Positions 24,401 to 36,122 of a DNA stretch of 64,000 bases are shown here, piece by piece. The stretch is from positions 1-64,000 of the forward strand of contig CAJNYU010004448.1 in NCBI GenBank assembly GCA_905331475.1, read 5' to 3'. The notes beneath the pieces are model-generated. The model searched no databases, had not been told where the DNA came from, and saw nothing but the letters and a program-made list of their open reading frames with translations. Every line of letters begins with the position of its first letter. Position 1 is the first letter of the stretch. The translations under genes and the position numbers were made by a program. Source of the stretch: Rotaria socialis (Eukaryota; Rotifera; Eurotatoria; Philodinida; Philodinidae).

Positions 24401-27400
24401 GTCGTTCCAGAGCATTAAGCCCAGTGGTGCCGCGACAGCGGAAGGATGGAGACATGAGCCCCTCTCCAGTATTCGAAAAATTGTCTTGCGTTGTTTCACA
24501 AAATGAAACTTATACTATGTCAAGCTACTTCCAATGTTGCCAGATGTTAAACTCGAAAATCCGGAATTTAAATCTCAAAATTGAGAAAAGAATTCGAGAA
24601 ATCCTCAAAAGATGCAAAAAAAATCCGGAAAAGTTCAAAAAACTTTCAGAATCCGAAAGATCTGGCAACATTGGTCACTCATTCTCCAAAATTTTTGGAA
24701 AGTAGGATTTTATAAGTTACGCCTCCCCCCCCCTCCCCTCTGTGTTTGTTTGCTCACGACACCCCTGATTAAGTATATATTTTTTACAAATTAGTTTGAA
24801 AACTTCTAGTCTTACTGATACAATAATTAGTATTAGTACTCGTACTCGAGAAAGCCCGTACTTACCCAGCTCAGATCGATATGTAGTTTCTATTCTCATA
24901 TTGTTAAAAAACACTGATGAAAATTGTCGGTTATTACTGATAATTGAGGTATTTCCTAATTGTTCTTATTCTAATTAATTGACTATAACTATCGCAATGA
25001 ATCGTTTAGATATGGCTCAAGTCACTCACTTAATAATTATTTGTGAATTTCACTCCGAAAAGCATCCCATCACCACCGTGCTACAGTGGGCGTATTGGAA
25101 TTCTTAATCGAAATTTTGATACGATCAAATGATTATCTATAAAGTTTTGTATTTTTTAAGAATACTTTAACATTAACTGTATATCAATTTCGTTAAATAT
25201 TTCAAAAAATAACTTAAACAACACCTTATCATTTATCTAACTGATATCAATAATAAAACTTACCTTGTGCCCAAAATCGTGTTTTAACATCAAAAGCTCC
25301 TTCTTTATATAAATCTTTAATTTCACTAAAACTATATGGTCCAACTTTTTCTTTATCTTGTTTTCCATAGTACCATTCTTTTTCATTTTCTCGTGACATT
25401 GTTGTTGATGATTCTATTACATTGGATGCTAACGGTACTTGTGCTCGATTTATATGTAAATGTGCTAAACACATGAGTTGAATAAAAGTTTTAATTCCGC
25501 CACAATCAATTATGTCTCGAACATTTCGATGATTCAATATCAGTTTGCTAATAAACATAATTAAACGATCTCGTTCACATTTGTCTGTTGTACGATCAAG
25601 CATAAGAATAATATGTCTTGTATCATTAAATGGGCCAATAGTTTCATAATGACGTGCATAAACAATTGTCATTGCTTGCAAACACATTGATTTCATCGAT
25701 GACTGTTTCGGATTAATTGGTTGAGAGAGTAGAAAACGATGGTAGAGATCATTAAAAAATTCTGCTGGATTATAAGCATCTAACAACAAAAAATAGCAGC
25801 AATAATGAAAAAAAAAACGAAGTATAAAATCTAATCAATTACCTGAGGCTGCATCAATATTAGCTGTTAAATCTCCTTGTTCAAGTAGTAAACGTAGATA
25901 AACACTTCCGATTCTAATTTCATCATTTAAACACTGATATAAAACTTCAAATTCATTATGATTCCATGATATTAAATGCCCATGACCAAGATCTTTATCG
26001 ATATTAAAATTTCTTATCTCATTTTCGATTGTTTCACGTAATTCATCGCGTGTTTTATTATTCCATATTAATGTTGGTCGTGCATGATCCATAGCAAATC
26101 TTTGATAAAATAAACGCCAATTTTTTTCAGCCCGAATACGCTGCCGTGGTTTACGTAAAACAACAGGCTGTTGTTTATCATTGGAATAATTATTTACATT
26201 TATTCCTGAGCCATTTGAACTATCTGAAGAAGCGAAAAATTTATTATTTTGTTTTAATTTTAAACTCCAATGTTGAAAAGCATTTTGAACGTGATTTTCA
26301 AGAATTTTCACTTGTGTAGCATTACGTATTTTGTTGGCTGTATTAATTATTGACGTTGAAAGAGCATTCGATTTATTTGTAAGAGCATGCTGTTCTGTCG
26401 CTAAACGAAGATTATCACGGCCAAGAAGAGAAGATTCGTCTAAAGATAAATGGAAACGATTACTATTTGTCCTTCATAAAGGTTTATATTATAGTTTTCG
26501 TTAGTCCTAATACTAATTACTAGTCCGATGGAAAGTACAGCATGTAGACGAACTTTTCGAAATATTATACAACTTATGATAGGTAATGAATCTCAACGAG
26601 GAACTAATCGAGAGTATATTCATTAAAAGTAAGTTGATTTCTGTTTGATTTCATACTTTTTAGATATTGTACCTATAAATTTTCCAGTCAAAAAGCGTCA
26701 TTTTAGTATTTTGAGAAATGATATTTCCTCTCTGAGTCATAGCTATGCATAGATACCGACACCTATCGGACACAATCATTTTTTAAGTCATGCACAGAGC
26801 TACTCATAGACAAAAGAAATCTAGCCAAAGAATACCTGTCAGTGAGATGTGTTCTCTTTTTCATTATATTTAAAACTGATATCTGTAAAAAAATCTAGAT
26901 AGTTTGTGGAGAAAATCATTTCGTATGCTATTGTAGAAATAACTATTCTCTTTTTGAATAGAAAACTAAAGCACTAGCAAGTCTATTAAAATAGAATGTG
27001 TAAAAAATAAAATCGAGTATCATACCAAAATCTTTATCTGGTTCTTCATTGGAATCTAAATAAGCAATAAGTCCAAGCGGGAATATTCTCTTCAATAATC
27101 CGTATGTTGTTGGATGCCCAGTTGACCATAAACCCAGTAGTTGTTGACTGAGATATTTTAATGGTAATAGTCGAGTATCACCTGACGATGTGAATAACGC
27201 GCGTAACAGATGAATTGGTAATGCCCCTTCACTTAATGCTAAATCTTGCATGTGTGCAGCAATATCTGGTGAACCTTCTTCAATGATTGCTTTCATTATT
27301 GATCCAGCACCTTTAACAATTGTAAATGATGAATGTTGAAATAATTTAAAAAAGATTCGCCCGTTTGATGATACTAATTCCAGAAGAACATCAAAATGTT

Positions 27401-30400
27401 GCCCATCTAAAATCAGTTTTTGTTTAATTTACAAAATCGAAGAAAAAAATTTTCGTTTACCTGTGGTTTCTGAAAATGGTGGACAAAGAGTATACGTTAA
27501 GAAATCCAAAAATGATGAAATTATCAATGAACCCGTATTTTGTTTAACATGTTTTAAAAATATATCTAATAAACCTTCGAGAAATTTTTTTGATGATAAT
27601 ATACTTGATTTATTCTGTTGCTCTTGTCGTAAGTCATAATCTAAATGCATTGGCTGTAATAATGTGTTTAACACTTCTAACGCTGAATATGTTATTTGGT
27701 CATCGTTCAATTTTAGTGAACGAACTATTTTAGTTCCAATACGTTCACGAAATTTAGGCAGTTGAGTAAATGCTTGAAAGCCAGCTTTCGATGCTAGTAA
27801 GCGACGAAAAGCTAGAAATTGATCTTCGAGTAAGTCAAGATCAGCAACATTGTTCGTTATATCACTATCAAGTAGAGTGTTTAATGCTGAATGAATTAAT
27901 TTTTCTTTATTTTCAGCAAAGAGACCTACAAAACAAAACAAAGGCCGGATGAAAGTTAGAATCCAATAATATTAGTATATTCGAAATTTCTGAACGATTG
28001 ATTGTTATTATCTGTCGTGTCTATTTATCTTATTTGTTTACTATCGAGGGAAGTTCGCCTACTGTCATCTAATATTTGTATTGATATTGAACTGAACAGG
28101 ATGTCTTCTTAAGATTAGCGAAAAAACGAAAAGAGTTTGCGTTCGTGTACTAATAAGTCAAATAATGAGTTTTCGATCTGTTATTAAGCCCATTGATATG
28201 TCAAATGATTTTTAGTTTCCCCGAAAACTCCTAGTTGAAAATGATGTGACTTTATTCAGATAATGAAAGATGCCTTAGCACATTGTTAAAACGAGCTTAA
28301 ACTGGCACTGTAAGCATGCATCCTTTTGAATATTTTCACCGAGGGGTGTAGATTTCGTGTGCATATTGAGATGTGTCAATAAAGGCACTGCTAATGATAT
28401 CCACATTCTCCACTATAATCGTTTTATTCTACACATGTGGTGGTAGTGAAAAGAAAGACTCTCAATTGCTACTTGTATTTAATGTAAAATCACAGAAGCA
28501 AGAAAAAATTTTTCTGAAAAAGTAAAAGAATTATTGAAGTTTGAATAAACATGCAAGAAATGCCATAAATAACATTGAGATAAAAGAATGAAATATGCCA
28601 AGATCAATTAAAATAAATTGTTTGATCATTCTACTATCAGTAAGAGTTTACTTAGAACTTTTCGTATTCGTATGAATCAGGTAAGTAAATACTACTATTA
28701 AGTGTTATTTTTCTATTTTTATGTAAGCAATCTTAGCTGTTATCAAGAAAGAAAGGAGAAAAGCACGTGTAGCATTTCATAGATAATAATTTCGCACTAC
28801 CTGCCTACAACGGCAACAAAACTTCTAACATAGAACATTGATTTTTTGCAAACTATTCGATAGTTTCATGTTGAACGAAAAAATCCTATTGCACATTGCA
28901 ATTATAGGATAAAATGTTCAGTACTCCAAAAGGCGAGTTTTGTCGTATGATGCATATGAGCTTCTTCTTAGCATTCTCTCGTCGATCATAAGAAGCAATT
29001 TTTTATAAACTAAATTCTTCTTATTTGTCCTTTTTGACGATGCGTAAGATTTCTATAGTAATTTTAAATGCAAAACAGCAACCTACTATTCAAATGATCC
29101 TATTGCCTCTGATATGAATTTATTATCATAGTACTATTTATGAATTATTCTGTACTTTATTTAATAGGAACCAAATCATGAATGACTAGTCATTGTCTTA
29201 TAAAGATATAGAAAAATTTGTGATACCTTCTGAAGTAACCGCATTGATAAGACCACTATAGGGTACATTTGCATTGAATCGTTTAAGAATTTCACTAAAT
29301 GAAATACCAGCTTGTGCTGTTGATGGATTATTTGTATCTTGTGGAGTAGACAATTTACCTACACAAAAAAAAATTTGAATAAGTTTTTTTTCGAAACAAA
29401 AAAAACAATGCATACCCGACGGTGGTTGTATAAGAAATCTCAAATGCTGTATCTCAACTTCATCATCAACTAAATGTCCAAATGGTGCAATACGTTTACC
29501 TCTGTCCGTTCGATTTGTTTTGACACAACAATCATTGTTTCCTGATGAACGTACACTATCCAGCAATGTTGCTAATAAAATATCTCTTTCAGTTGATGTG
29601 TATCTGCATTTTGCTTTTGATGGGTCATTTTTTATATATTCAATAGTAAATTCTTGTAATGAATCTTTATGTCTTACGAGACCAAATATCTCATTTAATG
29701 GTTTCAATGTGCATATATGATATGTAGCAGGATCTCGTTCGATTAAACATGTTTCAGTTATGCAAAGTATTCGTCGAACATGATCAACATGTCTCGATGA
29801 ATGTTTGTAAACAAGAAACTCAGCGAACGATGTTAAATGTTCATCGGATGAATAATTTGGACCGAAACGTAATTGACTATAATCATTAAGTGTATAGGGT
29901 TTTTTCGATAACCGAATTTGTACGCCAATACTTGTTTGAGCTAAATCGATGATTGATTGAAATAATGTGGAAGCTTCTGGTGTAACAAACGCATGTAAAC
30001 GTGAATATTGTTTATCTTGTATAAGAAATCCACGTACTGTTGCATCACCTTCACTAACCAATGGTATTAACTGTTCGATATCTTTATAATCATATGAACA
30101 TAAATAACGATTTGTTGCTGCATCGATTTGATCAATACAATAGGGTTGAATACGTAAAAGAATTGATACACGTTGAGATGACCAATGAATTTTCGATGCT
30201 TGTCTTAGTTTCGGTTGACCTAACGGCTGTTGATGATAGAATGATGCATGAAAACGCAATGCATCTGTTATGATTTCAGAGCGATATTCACTCGAAAAAC
30301 GCATTGAATCATTTTTTTTTGATTTTGTTCGAAATGTTAAAATAAACTCGGCTACTGGTGAAGAATTCGGTATTGATTGTTGAGATTTATCAGGTGGATT

Positions 30401-30592
30401 CGAAGATTTTGATAATGTTAACGAGACGACTTGATCCCATGGCCAAGAATTAGTAAGACCAAGTGTCGATGGTTCATACGTAGTTATGCCATGTGTACCA
30501 ATGGAAAATATACGTTTATATTTCCCACGCCATGAATGTTTAGTTACATGATAGCAGGAAAGATCACGATTGTCTGGTATGCTGTGCGTCAT
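18410..30592 (-). CDS. DNAJC13: DNAJC13/RME-8, endosomal DnaJ co-chaperone
   Basis: RME-8 is a large peripheral protein of early endosomes that recruits Hsc70 for retromer/WASH sorting and clathrin uncoating. The first exon opens with a PH-like region ([20 protein letters not shown]) that in the family binds PI3P. Later exons carry family-conserved blocks [20 protein letters not shown] (27.8 kb), [13 protein letters not shown] (27.2 kb), QDHAR-equivalent [11 protein letters not shown] (26.1 kb), the GYF-like [20 protein letters not shown] (25.3 kb) and [14 protein letters not shown] (23.1 kb). The J domain, with YHPDKNP, is at 22.7 kb. Armadillo-like repeats run to the end, with [19 protein letters not shown] (19.85 kb). 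I place about 14 exons: 30592-29417, 29361-29226, about 27925-27460, 27405-27026, 26460-25848, 25780-25262, 23929-23370, 23305-23225, 23165-22903, 22770-21900, 21600-21083, 20655-19785, 19735-19433 and 18832-18410. Edges are approximate. The HPD motif is intact and nothing is broken. Confidence 0.93.
22620..22920 (-). other. J domain of RME-8 with a Ser/Asp-rich insertion
   Basis: The domain is split by an intron. [11 protein letters not shown] lies in the exon ending near 22903. The next exon continues [18 protein letters not shown] before the helix with [19 protein letters not shown]. The HPD tripeptide that stimulates Hsp70 ATPase is present. The loop between helices I and II carries a polar insert ([12 protein letters not shown]); vertebrate RME-8 also has a shorter polar loop here, so the site tolerates length change. 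Confidence 0.75.
23941..25245 (-). other. Long RME-8 intron hosting a hAT-like element
   Basis: The GYF-like exon ends ..FWAQG (donor near 25261) and the next exon opens [10 protein letters not shown] (23929), rebuilding the family sequence. The 1.3 kb intron between them contains the short hAT-type element at 24422-24767 and otherwise unremarkable AT-rich sequence. Confidence 0.7.
24422..24767. mobile_element. Non-autonomous hAT-like DNA element (MITE, 346 bases)
   Basis: The termini are CAGTGGTGCCGCGA on the left and, read inward from the right, CAGGGGTGTCGTGA: 11 of 14 match and they follow the CAG.GG pattern typical of hAT ends. The flanking 8 bases are ATTAAGCC on the left and ATTAAGTA on the right, an imperfect 8-base target duplication (6 of 8), the length hAT transposases make. 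There is no transposase frame. Inside is a second inverted pair, CCAATGTTGCCAGAT (24531-24545) against its complement at 24659-24674. A C-rich run lies near 24723-24738. The imperfect ends and duplication suggest an older insertion. Confidence 0.7.
27942..29224 (-). other. Long RME-8 intron
   Basis: This 1.3 kb intron lies between the exon ending NAVTSEG (donor GTATCA near 29225) and the exon opening [17 protein letters not shown]. Both sides align with contiguous RME-8 sequence. I see no ORF, inverted repeat or simple repeat worth naming inside it. Confidence 0.5.
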
Positions 30593-32060
30593 TGTTTTAA
30601 ATGTAGCATCTAGATGATGTTAGATTCGAAATGAATACTAGAAAATAAAATGAAGAGAAGAAACACAGATAAGAAGATAGGGCGAAATTTGGCACTATAA
30701 CACTCCTACAGGTATATGATAAGACTATGCAAAAGGATTACACTATAAAAATGAACTATAACCATTGGAAAAAAATCTAAAACCAATAAGAGGCAAGACG
30801 AGAGATGGCGAAAGACATCATTGTTTTATTTTTGTTTCGCGCACACTTCTTTGTTTTGCTAACAATATAGTGATGAACCAGAATAAGATGATTATCATGT
30901 CTATTGTTTTTTCTTATGAGCTTGAAATTCTCTATAGGATTCTATCAGACGAAATAATATAAAATTATGAGAATTCTTCACTCAGATGCGTGTTCGTGTC
31001 ATATATTTTTCGATGTTGTTGGCTTTTATTAGATAAAAACCAGAAAAAGAAAGTTTCGTTTACATCTTTAAATCACTTTGGAATATAACAATGATCAAAA
31101 ATGCGATTATTAATTGTAGTTTAGTAAGAGCAGACACATGCATGATTTCGGTTGGAGCTGCTTATTTTATTCTGAAAGAACTTTGATGTATCAAAATTAT
31201 TTCGCAGCAACTCGAGGTATAAAAGGAATATTGAGATATAATTGTAATCTATTCATAATTGATGTAGTAATAGGTTCATTTTTCTAATAAACTGCCGCTT
31301 GATAGATTTGTAAGCTTTATTTATTTTCCATCGCCATTCGGTAATAAGATTTCTCAATCTTAGCTAACAGCGAGAAACGAATGAAAACATGTACTATTGA
31401 TGTAGATAGAGACATGGAAATTGGAATCTCTTTAACTGACGTTACTCCGGCAAACATTAATATAATAGTTTTTTGTTTTGATTGTCTCTCGTAGCCAGTG
31501 TCATGTACTACTTCTAATATATTTTACGAGCAGCTCTTTCATGTTTCAATATTTCGAAGATATTTGATTTATTAAAAATACACTTTCTATAATAAATTAA
31601 TATAAACGATACATAAAGATATTTTTAACATAGTGAAATTACACTGGTCTCCGAAAAGTACGTCAGATTAATTCATTACTAAATAACGATGAATAAATGA
31701 TATGTAAACTGATATAGATATACTTGAAGTTAATTTTAAAATGAAATCTATGATTCTTGATTAGAAACAAATGTAGAGGTAATTATTCTCCCATACTAAT
31801 TCAATTAGATTGTTCTTAAACCAGGACATGGACTTTTTTCAGAGATCTATCTTATGACCGAAGGAATTTTGTGTGGCTAATAGGAGTCTACAATGATAAT
31901 TTGTAAACTGAAAATTTACTACTATATATTAATCTTATCGGAAATACGTTCTTCAACTGGTGAAACTTCACTATGACAAATACATAGATAAAAGGAAAAA
32001 AGTTAAATAAATATTAAAATAGAACTATAAGAGCGCTTTGTTTTGATTTCTATCAGTGTT
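30593..32060. other. Intergenic between RME-8 start and CDK stop
   Basis: About 1.5 kb holding the RME-8 promoter and 5' UTR and the CDK 3' UTR. Only short open frames occur, for example 30765-30962 plus, with no recognisable product. No repeat structure was seen. Confidence 0.45.
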
Positions 32061-33547
32061 TTAAATAACATTATTATTTTCATCGTATTGCATATGATTG
32101 GTTTTAGCGTTTGTTATCGAGGATACTGTTTTTTTAGGGTCATATCCAGCAAAATAGCTATGTTCTAAAGCATATCGAGCAGCCATACGTATTGTAGGAT
32201 CACAAATTAATAATCGCTAGAGAATAGAATAATAAATTTTAGTTATTTTCTTCTGCGTTTTTCTCTTCTATTACTTTGAGTAAATCATAGGCTACTTCGT
32301 CATTGTCCACAATTTGTCTTAATTGAGTTTTTTGCATTTTAAATTTTGGAAATGATGATTTAAATTGTGGTAATAAAAATACATTTGGCCAATCATTTCC
32401 ACTTGGTGTACCCAATAGTCTAGTTAATTCGAGTGTCTTTCAGAAGAATAGAAACTATGCCATTCAACACTTACTTAAATATTTGAAATATTTGATCAAT
32501 TTCAGAATCACCATGAAACAGTGGCCAGCCTTGATACATTTCACCAAATATACAACCTAACGACCACATATCAACTGAAAATTAGAAGAAAATCAAAAGT
32601 TCTATTCCAATCTCATAGAGACTTCAATTATTTTCGGATGTGTTTAATATATTATTTAAAAACTTTATTTATTGACAATCTGTCCGAGGCTCTCATTCTT
32701 TTTATCCCTACAGTTCACTGCTGGTCTTAAATCGCATTTGATAAAAAGATGAAATTAATTATTATTCTAACCAGGTGTGCCATATGATGGCGATCCAAGT
32801 AAAACTTCAGGTGCTCGATACCATAATGTAACGATTTCATGTGTATAACTTTTTAATGGAACACTAAACGCGCGACCAAGACCTATAATTAAAAGCACAA
32901 AAGGTAAACTACAAAGAAATGGGCACAATGCGTTTTCCTACCAAAATCACATAGTTTAAGTTGATGTTCATGATTTACTAAGATATTATGAGGTTTTATA
33001 TCACGATGAATAATTCGATGTTTATGACAATAAAATATTGCATCAAATAATTGATACATAAAATTCTACAAGAGAGATTACATAGAAAACAAAATAGAAA
33101 TTTTTTATAAAATCGTTTTACTTTAATCATCTGTCGATCTAACGGCCGATTTCTATCTAAATAACGTTTCAAATCTTCATCCATATATTCCAGTAAAAAG
33201 TAACATCGTTCATCAGTTAAAAAAACATCGTATAATTTGATTATATTCTGATGATTAAGCTGTTTTAAAATTGCTGCTTCACGCATGGCTGTTGCTGGAA
33301 TTCCATTAACTTCATTTTCATCACGAATTTGCTTAAGAGCAAACATTTCACCAGTCAAACGATGACGAACACAGAAAACATCACCGTACGTGCCTGAAGA
33401 AAGGCCATTCAAAAATTCGATTAAATTAAATTTTTTACCTCCGCCAAGTTTTCCTATACGTTCAAAATCACTTTCTAATGGTTCAGAATACTCTTCAATT
33501 TCACTCCAAGAACCATCAATGGAACTATTGGATTCTGTTGAAAGCAT
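32061..33547 (-). CDS. Divergent cyclin-dependent kinase (CDK1/2-like, PATAMRE helix)
   Basis: A Ser/Thr kinase of the CDK family, expected to need a cyclin. After a 50-residue acidic N-terminal extension come SSGTYGDVF (Gly-rich loop), FALKQI (catalytic Lys), the cyclin-binding helix PATAMRE (PSTAIRE in CDK1/2), [30 protein letters not shown] and [19 protein letters not shown], then [11 protein letters not shown] and [18 protein letters not shown]. The T-loop Thr and the inhibitory Thr-Tyr pair of the loop are kept. Exons are 33547-33122, 33065 to about 32943, 32882 to about 32775, and about 32577-32478, with two more ending at 32061. All have GT-AG ends and introns of about 55-190 bases. 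The first glycine of the Gly-rich loop is Ser. The match is nearest CDK1/2/3, but PATAMRE and the extension set it apart. Activity is likely; the partner is unknown. Confidence 0.85.
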
Positions 33548-33645
33548 TAGTTGTATTTTGTTTTGTTTTTGTTCGATTTATATTAACAAGTCTATAATCT
33601 ATGATCTTGTTCGCACGCGTATAAGACACAAAATGATCTATAGCA

Positions 33646-33646
33646 T

Positions 33647-33682
<36 letters not shown>
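33646..33682. repeat. (TA)n microsatellite
   Basis: About 17 uninterrupted TA units roughly 100 bases upstream of the CDK start codon, in its presumed promoter or 5' UTR. Likely length-variable between copies. Confidence 0.85.
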
Positions 33683-34088
33683 TTGTATCGCTGTGTAGTT
33701 AATGTGACTGTATTGTTTATTTTCTTTTATCATTCTCTCTTTCTCTCTCGATAAAAATAAATTACAGACTGCCGATCAGTCACTGTCAAATCAGAGCTAC
33801 AACTTTATATGGAAACTTCACATTGAATTTATTTAAAATTAAATTAAAATAACGTTTTCTAAACAATAATCAACAAATGAAGATTGGTGTTTGTTCTATG
33901 TAAATTAGTTGATTAGTTTTCCATGAATAAATTTTAAATAGAAATAAAAATATAATCTAATAAATCACTATTAACTCGTCGTAGATTTCCGTATTGATAC
34001 TGTTGTCTTATTGATGAATAATTATCAGTTTGTGTACCTTTTGTTGATATATGTGCTAGAAAATATTTAAAAAATTGACTTCATAAAT

Positions 34089-34371
34089 CTATCCACACGA
34101 TTGAATACTTTGATGAACAGTAAAGTTTTTAATATTCTCTTCGTTATCGATATTATTTTTATGATCGAAATCCGAAGCACTGTTTGATAGTGAATTGTCC
34201 CTGTGAGTTGAAGATTGTCGATATGATTTTCCTAATTGATAATTTTCTTTTCTTAACAGTCACCTGAATTTTAAAGGAATTACTTTTCTTATTGTATCTT
34301 TGTGATAACCGAGATGTGTCGAGTTCTTTATTATATTTCGGAATTAGATATTGATTCTCATTTAATTTCTT
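34089..34371 (-). other. Coding-looking fragments downstream of the Ser-rich orphan
   Basis: After a TTTTATTTTAG acceptor near 34372 an open frame reads KKLNENQYLIPKYNKELD and continues to a possible donor (CAG|GTGACT near 34260). A second frame over 34089-34235 reads QLGKSYRQSSTHRDNSLSNS and ends at a TAG. Composition matches the orphan gene to the right, so these may be its 3' exons in an alternative transcript. I could not find a donor in the preceding exon that joins them in frame. Confidence 0.35.
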
Positions 34372-34408
34372 CTAAAATAAAAAGCATCGAATAATAAATT
34401 CGAATTGT

Positions 34409-34957
34409 TTATTTTTTATAGCTTTTTGCTTTTGGATTTTGAATCATTTTTGTTTCTGAACATTTTGATTCATGCAATAATTGCTTTTTTCTTCTTATTT
34501 GTCGAGGCAGTGAACTCGATGATGAACTATTACTAGGATTATTTTGATAGTTTGAATGATGCTTTTTGCTAAATAATTTTTTTCGATGACGTGGCTTTTC
34601 TTCTTGTCGATTTTTCTTATTTAATACATGAAGTATTATACTCATTGATGAAGACAATGATGTCGTCGATAATGAGTTGCCTTTTGTTCTACAAGGATTT
34701 CGTATTGCCATCGTCTAGACTCGAATAGGGATATATTGAAAAATTATAGATTTCAAAACGTTTACTTTCAATAGATTTCTAGATTGATTAATAAGCGACG
34801 AAGAAATCGATGATAAACTTAATGATGATGATGATGTCGATCTATGATATTTCTGATTATTATTAATTGAAAGATAGTATTGTGAAATTTTATGATTAGA
34901 ATTTGAATTATAAAAACTGTCCATAGATGAATGCCGATTTTTTGAATTGATCAACAT
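34409..34957 (-). CDS. Ser/Asn-rich orphan protein
   Basis: Two exons, 34957-34766 and 34714-34409, with a 51-base GT-AG intron, sum to 498 bases and give 165 residues. The intron removes an in-frame stop and joins SRNLLK to TMAIRNPC. The product is basic and low in complexity: Ser runs (STSSSSLSLSSISSSL and NSSSSSSLPRQ) with Lys/Arg patches (KKNRQEEKPRHRKKLFSKKH). No domain, signal peptide or membrane segment is visible. It could be a disordered nuclear or kinase-substrate protein; that is a guess from composition. It lies about 0.9 kb upstream of the CDK on the same strand. It may be partial. Confidence 0.5.
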
Positions 34958-36122
34958 AATAAATCGTCAATAAGACGAGAAAAACTAATTTGTTTAAAAG
35001 CGGGAAATCATTTTTGGAATCAATAATCTTAAAACATTATTAGATTATTGAGGGAAAAAGACATCTGTGCCAAGGGGCAAACCGTTATAAACAAGTTTAC
35101 ATAGAAAAATAGTATTTCTCGTAAAGCACTATTTCCCATTATTTTCTAAGTTATTTGCAGAGTAATAATTCGTATGTGACAAAATTGATTACTATGCTTT
35201 ATTTTTGTTTAATCACTATCATTTAGTTGAGACTGTATAGAATTATTCAATTTAATCATGAGAAAGATTAGGGATTTAAAAAAAATCAGGAGTCGTTACA
35301 CATTCTTCGACGTGTAACATCTTTCTATAATAATAAAAGTGCGTCATGATTATCATAAAATTGAAATTAAAAATACATTTAATTTAGCTGTTTGCTATAA
35401 ATTTTGCGCATGAAAATCGTCTTTCGACGAATAAATAGAAGAATTTATCAGTATTATTCAATGATAGTCAACAGTTAGATATATTTTAGGTCATTTTGTT
35501 GTATTTTTTTCAATTGCCGCAAAAGTAATTGTGGATATTAGATTACAATTACAGAACGCAAATGAACATACGAGTAGTCGTAATCTATCCGGATAGCTGG
35601 TAAGTCCGGTTCAGACAATTTTATCTACTAGATTGCAACGTGTAAATCTTCATCGATACGTTTTATCGACGAGAACATTCTAATTAAATATGGTCTTTCA
35701 ATCCGATCTAATTTCAGTAAAAAAATCAAGAGACAATCTTTAGTGTGAAGGTGTTATTTATTTTTATTCTTCACAAAAAGAAATATTCTATTTTTCTTAT
35801 TCTGTAAATTATTCCAATTATAGTAAAACTTATTCAGTCTCGATAGAAACCAAACGACCGGGAGTAATTTGTTCCATAATTAATAATATATATATATAGG
35901 TATATACAGATAAACATAAACAGAAGTACAAACATACTCTCTCCATGTCATTGACTTTCTACTTTCTGGAAGGAAATCAATAATGATAATAAGAAGAAGA
36001 AAACACGAGAACAAAAAGAAACCGACAAGTATTTGATAATCAAAAGAAAAATGCGATACTGTTTCTATCATGATCAGATTCGTGGATGTACGTAAAAAAC
36101 GAAGTAATGATGGAACTGCTTG
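34958..36122. other. Intergenic
   Basis: About 1.2 kb between the 5' end of the Ser-rich orphan and the 3' end of the OXR1-like gene. A short TA run lies at about 35885-35899. Nothing else was identified. Confidence 0.45.

Noticed and set aside
24424-24794. Plus-strand frames inside the hAT-type element as genes
   Set aside because: Low-complexity Lys-rich peptides produced by the repeat; no homology, and they lie inside an intron on the opposite strand.
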